Shown piece after piece: positions 56,511 through 64,000 of a stretch of DNA of 64,000 nucleotides. Where the stretch lies: the NCBI RefSeq assembly GCF_028475105.1, contig NZ_CP116936.1, forward strand, positions 5,021,501-5,085,500, written 5' to 3'. A model generated the notes under the pieces. That model was not told the DNA's origin. It worked only from the letters and a program-made list of their open reading frames with translations, and ran no database searches. Position numbers and translations under genes: made by a program. Source of the stretch: Micromonospora sp. LH3U1 (GTDB lineage Bacteria > Actinomycetota > Actinomycetes > Mycobacteriales > Micromonosporaceae). How positions within the stretch are numbered: the first letter of the stretch is position 1; every line of letters starts with the position of its first letter.

Positions 56511-56590
56511 CAAGATCCGCGCACTTTCCGGGAAAGTGCTGCCTCACACCACGGCGAGGCAGCAAGTTCCCTGAAGCTGCGCGGATCTTG
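56511..56590. repeat. Multi-branched inverted-repeat element
   Basis: The outer arms caagatccgcgca (56511-56523) and tgcgcggatcttg (56578-56590) are perfect. Inside are two hairpins, cactttccgggaaagtg (56522-56538) and gctgcctc/gaggcagc (56538-56545 with 56556-56563). The first can alternatively extend the outer stem by pairing with ttccctgaag. Confidence 0.75.
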
Positions 56591-56651
56591 ACCAGGGTGC
56601 GGATGCCGGACACCGCCCGCGGGGACGCCAAAACGCGACGCGCCACCCCAA

Positions 56652-56724
56652 GATCGTGCTCGATCCAGGAAACAGGCCCCATCCGGTCGCGACGAGGCCA
56701 CTACAACCTGGATCGAGCACGATC
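56652..56724. repeat. Dispersed intergenic inverted-repeat element, copy at uvrC 3' side
   Basis: The arms gatcgtgctcgatccagg (56652-56669) and cctggatcgagcacgatc (56707-56724) form a perfect 18-base inverted repeat. The centre has gaggccac, the complement of the gtggcctc seen at 34653, so this is an inverted copy of that element. Confidence 0.8.
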
Positions 56725-56767
56725 ATGCGTGCCGCACGACTGACCCCGAGACCGCGAGGGCGCGACG

Positions 56768-58756
56768 TCAGGTGCTGGGGGTCGCCTCCGCGCTTTCGTC
56801 GGTCTTCGTGTCCTTGTCGAGGGCGGCCAGGATCGCCTCCGCGGTACGCCGGCCGACCCCGGGCACTTCGGTGATCTCCTCGACTGTTGCGGCGGAGAGC
56901 CGCTTGAGTGAGCCGAAGTGACGCAGCAGCGCCTTGCGCCGCACCTCCCCCAGGCCGGGTACGTGGTCCAGCGCCGACTCGGTCATACGCTTGGAGCGGC
57001 GCTGCCGGTGGAAGGTGATGGCGAACCGGTGGGCTTCGTCACGGACCCGTTGCAGCAGGTAGAGGCCCTCCGAGGTGCGCGGCAGGATGACCGGGAACTC
57101 GTCGTCGGGGAGCCAGACCTCCTCCAGCCGCTTGGCCAGCCCGCACAGGGCCACGTCGTCGATGCCCAGGTCGGCGAGGGCCTGCGCGGCTGCGGCGACC
57201 TGTGGGGCACCGCCGTCGACGACCACCAGCTGCGGCGGGTACGCGAACTTCCGCGGTCGGCCGGTGGTCGGATCGATCAGGACACCGACCTGCGGCTCGG
57301 CCGCGTCTTCCGGGGCGGCCGGGTCGTCGGCTGACTCCACCCCCACCTCGCCCGTCTCGGCCCTGGCGTCCAGGTAGCGGGCGAAGCGGCGGCGGAGCAC
57401 CTCGGACATCGCGGAGAGGTCGTCGGTGGCGCCTCGGACGATGAACCGCCGGTACTCGCTCTTGCGGGGCAACCCGTCCTCGAAGACCACCATGCTGGCG
57501 ACCACGTCGGTGCCCTGGATCTGGGAGATGTCGAAACACTCGATGCGCAGCGGCGAGGTGCGCATGCCCAGTGCCTCGCTGATCTCGTCCAGGGCCTTGC
57601 CCCGGGTGGTCAGGTCACCGGACCGCTTCAGCTTGTGCCGCGCCAGCGCGTCCTTGGCGTTGCGCTCGACCGTCTCCATCAGTGCGCGTTTGTCGCCGCG
57701 CTGCGGCACCCGCAGCGACACCCGGCTGCCCCGGTGGTTGGAGAGCCATTCGGCCAGCGCGTCGGCATCCGCGGGCAACTCGGGCACCAGCAACTCCCGG
57801 GGCACGTCGGCTTCGCCGTGCTCGCCCCCGTACACCTGGGTGCAGAAGTGGTGGACGAGGTCGCCGGTGGTCAGGTCTTCGGTCTTTTCGACGACCCAGC
57901 CGCGCTGGCCGCGGACCCGGCCGTCGCGGACGTGGAAGACCTGGACGGCCGCCTCGAGCGGGTCGTCGGCGAACGCGACCACGTCGGCGTCGGTGCCGTC
58001 GCCCAACACCACGGTCTGCTTCTCCATGGCGCGGCGCAGCGCGGCCACGTCGTCGCGCAGTTTGGCGGCCCGCTCGAACTCAAGCTGCTCGCTCGCCTCG
58101 GTCATCTCGCGCTCGATCTTGCGGACCATGGTGTCGGTGCGCCCGGCCATGAAGTCGCAGAACCCGTCGACGATGGCGCGGTGTTCGTCGGCGGAGACGG
58201 TGCCGACGCACGGCGCCGAGCACTTGCCGATGTAGCCGAGCAGGCAGGGACGGCCGACCTGGCCGGCCCGTTTGAACACCCCGGCGGAGCACGTCCGGGC
58301 GGGGAAGACCCGCAGCAACAGGTCGAGGGTCTCCCGGATCGCCCAGGCATGTGAATACGGACCGAAGTAGCGCACTCCCTTGCGTTTGGCGCCGCGCATC
58401 ACCTGTAGCCGTGGGTAGTCCTCGTCGAGGGTGACGGCCAGGTAGGGGTACGACTTGTCGTCGCGGTAGCGGACGTTGAACCGCGGGTCGTACTGCTTGA
58501 TCCAGGTGAACTCCTGCTGGAGCGCCTCGACCTCGGTGCCGACGGTGATCCAGTCCACCGACTCGGCGGTGGTGACCATCTGCCGCGTGCGGTCGTGCAG
58601 GTTCCAGACGTCGCCGAAGTAGGAGTTGAGTCGGCTGCGCAGGTTCTTCGCCTTGCCGACGTAGATCACGCGGCCGGTGCCGTCACGGAAGCGGTAGACC
58701 CCCGGTGACTCCGGGATGGTGCCGGGTGCGGGACGGTAGGTCGAGGGGTCAGCCAC
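56768..58756 (-). CDS. uvrC: Excinuclease ABC subunit C
   Basis: This 662-residue protein has an N-terminal GIY-YIG domain (GVYRFRDGTGRVIYVGKAKN), a UvrB-binding UVR motif in the middle (LEFERAAKLRDDVAALRRAM), an RNase H-like domain (IECFDISQIQGTDVVASMVV), and a C-terminal helix-hairpin-helix pair (VPGLGEVRRKALLRHFGSLK). It makes both cuts in nucleotide excision repair. The start is GTG 58756. A 15-residue Asp/Ala-rich linker with PDPAAPEDAAE character lies in the third quarter. Confidence 0.96.
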   Translation of the reverse strand: MADPSTYRPAPGTIPESPGVYRFRDGTGRVIYVGKAKNLRSRLNSYFGDVWNLHDRTRQMVTTAESVDWITVGTEVEALQQEFTWIKQYDPRFNVRYRDDKSYPYLAVTLDEDYPRLQVMRGAKRKGVRYFGPYSHAWAIRETLDLLLRVFPARTCSAGVFKRAGQVGRPCLLGYIGKCSAPCVGTVSADEHRAIVDGFCDFMAGRTDTMVRKIEREMTEASEQLEFERAAKLRDDVAALRRAMEKQTVVLGDGTDADVVAFADDPLEAAVQVFHVRDGRVRGQRGWVVEKTEDLTTGDLVHHFCTQVYGGEHGEADVPRELLVPELPADADALAEWLSNHRGSRVSLRVPQRGDKRALMETVERNAKDALARHKLKRSGDLTTRGKALDEISEALGMRTSPLRIECFDISQIQGTDVVASMVVFEDGLPRKSEYRRFIVRGATDDLSAMSEVLRRRFARYLDARAETGEVGVESADDPAAPEDAAEPQVGVLIDPTTGRPRKFAYPPQLVVVDGGAPQVAAAAQALADLGIDDVALCGLAKRLEEVWLPDDEFPVILPRTSEGLYLLQRVRDEAHRFAITFHRQRRSKRMTESALDHVPGLGEVRRKALLRHFGSLKRLSAATVEEITEVPGVGRRTAEAILAALDKDTKTDESAEATPST

Positions 58757-58819
58757 GCCAGCAAGCCTAGTCCGCAGCACCGACACCCCCGGGCCAGCGC
58801 TAGATCCACTCGGTTTCCA

Positions 58820-58860
58820 GGAAGTCGGGGTGTTGACGGGCGGCGGACACCCCGACTTCC
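58820..58860. terminator. Terminator hairpin upstream of uvrC (repeat family with 17035)
   Basis: This perfect 14-base inverted repeat (ggaagtcggggtgt, 58820-58833, with acaccccgacttcc, 58847-58860) has a 13-base loop. It follows the Rieske lipoprotein gene and precedes uvrC, so it most likely ends the former. It shares its core with the hairpin at 17035-17089. Confidence 0.75.
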
Positions 58861-58902
58861 CAGAATGGGAGTTGATCATGCAGCGGGCCGGACCCGCACC
58901 GA

Positions 58903-59385
58903 TCAGGCCAGGGAGATCTGGTCTCCGGTGACCTTGATGTTCTTGGGCGGCAGCGGCTTGGTGGCCGGGCCGGCCTTCACCGAGCCGTCCTCGATCGAGA
59001 ACTTGCTGCCGTGGCAGGTGCAGTTGATGGTGCCGCCGTCGACGTTCGTCACCGGGCAGTTCTGGTGGGTGCAGATCGGGCTGAAGCCCTTGAACTGGCC
59101 GGGGGTGGGCTGGGTGATGACGACGCCCTGGGTGGTGAGGACCTTGCCGCCGCCGACCGGGATGTCGGAGGTGGTGGCCAGCGACTGGGCGCCCTGCCGG
59201 TCGCCGCCGCCGGCGTCACCGGTGCTGGGCACCGCCGGGCCGCCGCTGGTGGGGGCATCGCTGCCGCTGCCGTCGTCACTGCCGCAGGCAGCCAGGACGA
59301 CGGCCGCGCCGACCGCCCCGACCCCGGTGAGCAGGGTGCGACGGGTCCGCGTACCCGGATCGGTCAGCGCCTGATCGTCACTCAT
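58903..59385 (-). CDS. Rieske [2Fe-2S] lipoprotein, Tat-type signal
   Basis: This 160-residue protein has TRRTLLTG (twin arginine), a hydrophobic segment and a lipobox LAAC with Cys 34. A Ser/Gly-rich spacer of about 50 residues follows, then a Rieske domain with CTHQNCP and CTCHGSKFS. It is probably exported folded and anchored to the outer face of the membrane for electron transfer. A partner is not encoded nearby. Confidence 0.92.
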   Translation of the reverse strand: MSDDQALTDPGTRTRRTLLTGVGAVGAAVVLAACGSDDGSGSDAPTSGGPAVPSTGDAGGGDRQGAQSLATTSDIPVGGGKVLTTQGVVITQPTPGQFKGFSPICTHQNCPVTNVDGGTINCTCHGSKFSIEDGSVKAGPATKPLPPKNIKVTGDQISLA

Positions 59386-59618
59386 GCCTCGCCTCTCTGT
59401 AGCCCGCTGCGCCGGTCAGAAAGCCGGCCACACTTCTCCACACGGGCAACTGTGCCGGATGGTTCATCGCAGCACTTGTCCGACCCAGGAAATGGGACGG
59501 GGCGGGCTCCAGACCGGCTCGCCCGCGCCGCAATCGGCGCGCGCCAACCCGATCGAACCCGCCCCACCACTGCCACGCCGTCGACCGCCGCGGCGGCCTC
59601 CGGAACGACGAACCAAGG

Positions 59619-62564
<2,946 letters not shown>

Positions 62565-62633
62565 TGTGCGTGTACTCCCGGGAGAAGATGAAGCGAAGGA
62601 TCTGTCCCGCTCTGGGGTGGTTCGGAGCGGTCG

Positions 62634-62698
62634 TGCGGGCGCGGAAAACACGCCTCGGCAACTCTAGCTCCGAGGTATGACAGTTTTCCCCGCCCGCA
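62634..62698. terminator. Structured hairpin between rsgA and uvrA
   Basis: The arms tgcgggcgcggaaaac (62634-62649) and gttttccccgcccgca (62683-62698) pair at 15 of 16 positions. An inner cctcgg/ccgagg stem (62653-62658 with 62670-62675) is present. It follows the rsgA stop and precedes the uvrA start, so it is probably the rsgA terminator. Confidence 0.6.
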
Positions 62699-62733
62699 CA
62701 TTCCCCCAGCTCAGCCCGGTCGGCCGCGTCCGG

Positions 62734-63804
62734 TCAGTAGCCCCCGGGGGCCGGTGGCCGGGCCGCCCGACGCCGGGCCGAACGCCACCCGCCGCGCCGC
62801 TCCGCCGCCACCCGCGCCTCGCGCCGTCGGCTCTCGTGGCCCAACTCCCCCTGCAACCGCCGCCAGTTCTCCCACCGGCGGGTGGAGAGCTCGCCGGTGT
62901 GCAGCGCATCGCGGACCGCGCAGGCGGGCTCGCCGTCGTGCCCGCAGTCGGCGTACCGGCAGCCCACGGCCAGCCCGGCGATGTCGGCGAACGCCCGGTC
63001 GAGCCCGGCCGCGCCGTCCAGCAGGCCGACCGCCCGCACACCGGGTGTGTCGATCACCGCGCCGCCGCCAGGGATTGGCACGAGCGCCCGCCAGGTGGTG
63101 GTGTGCCGCCCCTTGCCATCGACCCGTCGGATCGACTGGGTGGGCATCATCACCGCCCCGACCAGGGCGTTGACCAGGCTCGACTTGCCGGCACCGGACG
63201 GCCCGAGCAGGCCGAGCGTGCGGCCGGGCGTCACCTCGGCGCGCAGCGGGCCCAACCCGATGCCACGCTCGGCGCTGACCGGCAGCACCGGCACCCCGGG
63301 GGCGACCGCGGCCAACTGGCGGGCCAGCGCGGCCGGGTCGGCCGCGAGGTCGGCCTTCGTGAGCACGACCAGCGGCCGGGCGCCGGACTCGTGGGCCAGG
63401 GCGAGCAGTCGCTCGATCCGGGCCACATCCGGCTCGGGGTGCACCGGCTCCACCACGGCGGCCGCGTCGAGGTTGGCGGCCAGCACCTGGCCGCTGGCGT
63501 CCTTGCCGGCGGTACGCCGAATCAGCGCGGCCCGTCGCGGCAACACCGCCTCCACGGTGACGCGGCGGTCCGGCCAGTGGGTGAGCAGCACCCAGTCCCC
63601 GGCGCAGGGCAGCGCGGACGGGTCTCGGGCGGCGGCGGCCAGCACCGCCCCGCCGAGGCTGGCCCGGACCGGCCCGGCCACCGTGAGCACCGTGCAGACC
63701 CCTCGGTCCACCCGGGCCACCCGACCGGGGTGGTGCTCGCCGCGTCGCGCGGCGTACGCCGCCCGCTCGGCGTCCCAGCCGAGGGCGGTCAGATCGATCG
63801 TCAT
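62734..63804 (-). CDS. rsgA: Ribosome small subunit-dependent GTPase RsgA
   Basis: This 356-residue circularly permuted GTPase has an N-terminal OB-like domain, then motif G4 VVLTKADLA, motif G1 GPSGAGKSSLVNALVG and motif G3 VIDTPGVRAVG. The C-terminal zinc site is GCRYADCGHDGEPACAV. It acts in 30S ribosome maturation. ATG 63804 begins MTIDLTALGWD. Confidence 0.94.
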   Translation of the reverse strand: MTIDLTALGWDAERAAYAARRGEHHPGRVARVDRGVCTVLTVAGPVRASLGGAVLAAAARDPSALPCAGDWVLLTHWPDRRVTVEAVLPRRAALIRRTAGKDASGQVLAANLDAAAVVEPVHPEPDVARIERLLALAHESGARPLVVLTKADLAADPAALARQLAAVAPGVPVLPVSAERGIGLGPLRAEVTPGRTLGLLGPSGAGKSSLVNALVGAVMMPTQSIRRVDGKGRHTTTWRALVPIPGGGAVIDTPGVRAVGLLDGAAGLDRAFADIAGLAVGCRYADCGHDGEPACAVRDALHTGELSTRRWENWRRLQGELGHESRRREARVAAERRGGWRSARRRAARPPAPGGY

Positions 63805-63982
63805 GGCATCCTCATCGGTGTCGAAGCTGGTGATGGCGGAACACGCGTGCCACGTCCGGCATGATCACCACCTCCGTCCGATGTCCCGGTGCCGCGTCTG
63901 CCGCTGACGGTAGGTGGCGGGCCGACGCGCCGAAAGCGATTTCCCCGGCGACGGCGCGCCGGCGGACCGCTAGGGTCGACGG

Positions 63983-64000
63983 GTGACCACGGATCCGCTG
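63983..64000 (+). CDS. Start of a further gene, cut by the window edge
   Basis: Only six codons from GTG 63983 (VTTDPL) are present, divergent from rsgA across 178 bases. It is a plausible start with no identifiable product, and is reported only because the flanking region has no other explanation. Confidence 0.25.

Larger units (their letters stand above)
56169..56767. other. 599-base intergenic region with two structured elements
   Basis: The first 170 bases should hold the promoter of the protease gene and contain no clear operator. Two inverted-repeat elements occupy 56511-56590 and 56652-56724. No coding frame is convincing. Confidence 0.6.

Noticed and set aside
56511..56590. tRNA-like cloverleaf
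   Set aside because: The folded element has about tRNA length and an aagttcc segment, but there is no recognisable T-loop consensus, D-arm or 7-base acceptor stem in the right register.

Overview
The window is very GC-rich, gene-dense actinobacterial chromosome and most likely comes from the family Micromonosporaceae (Micromonospora or Salinispora type). Four things support this: the strong G/C bias at third codon positions, which creates long antisense open frames; a cvnA-D conservon; the actinobacterial block uvrC-rapZ-yvcK-whiA-gap-pgk-tpiA-secG together with rbpA and opcA; and a diterpene operon that resembles one I recall from Salinispora. No rRNA, convincing tRNA, prophage, insertion sequence or CRISPR array was seen.

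Layout. 1-1118: an ECF sigma factor cut by the window edge and its YCII/DGPF partner. 1214-5266: a four-gene conservon (sensor kinase, roadblock protein, DUF742 protein, small GTPase). 5390-9304: a coupled operon of P450, class I terpene synthase and class II diterpene cyclase. 9573-12586: DUF2630 protein, RIO kinase, HAD phosphatase and a frameshifted nitrilase-family hydrolase. 12666-15621: a TetR regulator with a palindromic operator, then a coupled set of a membrane protein with a Gly/Cys tail, a DUF692 (MNIO-type) enzyme and a small partner. This last set is the best candidate in the window for an undescribed system. 15606-25892: mixed housekeeping and transport genes (SDR, Mug-type glycosylase, ABC exporter, enoyl-CoA hydratase, small HTH protein, CadD-like transporter, ABC-F protein, metallopeptidase, VLRF1-type protein, LysE transporter).

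25893-26732 is non-coding and packed with short inverted repeats. 26733-33525 holds a complete SUF iron-sulfur operon (sufR-B-D-Rieske ferredoxin-C-S-U-sufT-like) read leftwards. ctaA starts divergently from sufR, and ctaB lies at 36414-37367, so heme a synthesis flanks it. 37634-46258 is a rightward central-carbon cluster (tkt, tal, pgi, zwf, opcA, pgl) covering the pentose phosphate pathway. 46291-53443 is read leftwards and holds rbpA, secG, tpiA, pgk, gap, whiA, yvcK and rapZ, joining lower glycolysis to sporulation and cell-wall control. A RecQ helicase and a secreted C39-like protease (53605-56168) sit between rapZ and uvrC. The right end holds uvrC, a Rieske lipoprotein, uvrA and rsgA.

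The intergenic spaces carry several families of short dispersed elements. One approximately 50-60 bp element occurs as an in-frame tandem pair at the start of zwf and again between gap and pgk. There it appears to supply the stop codon of gap and the ribosome-binding site of pgk.
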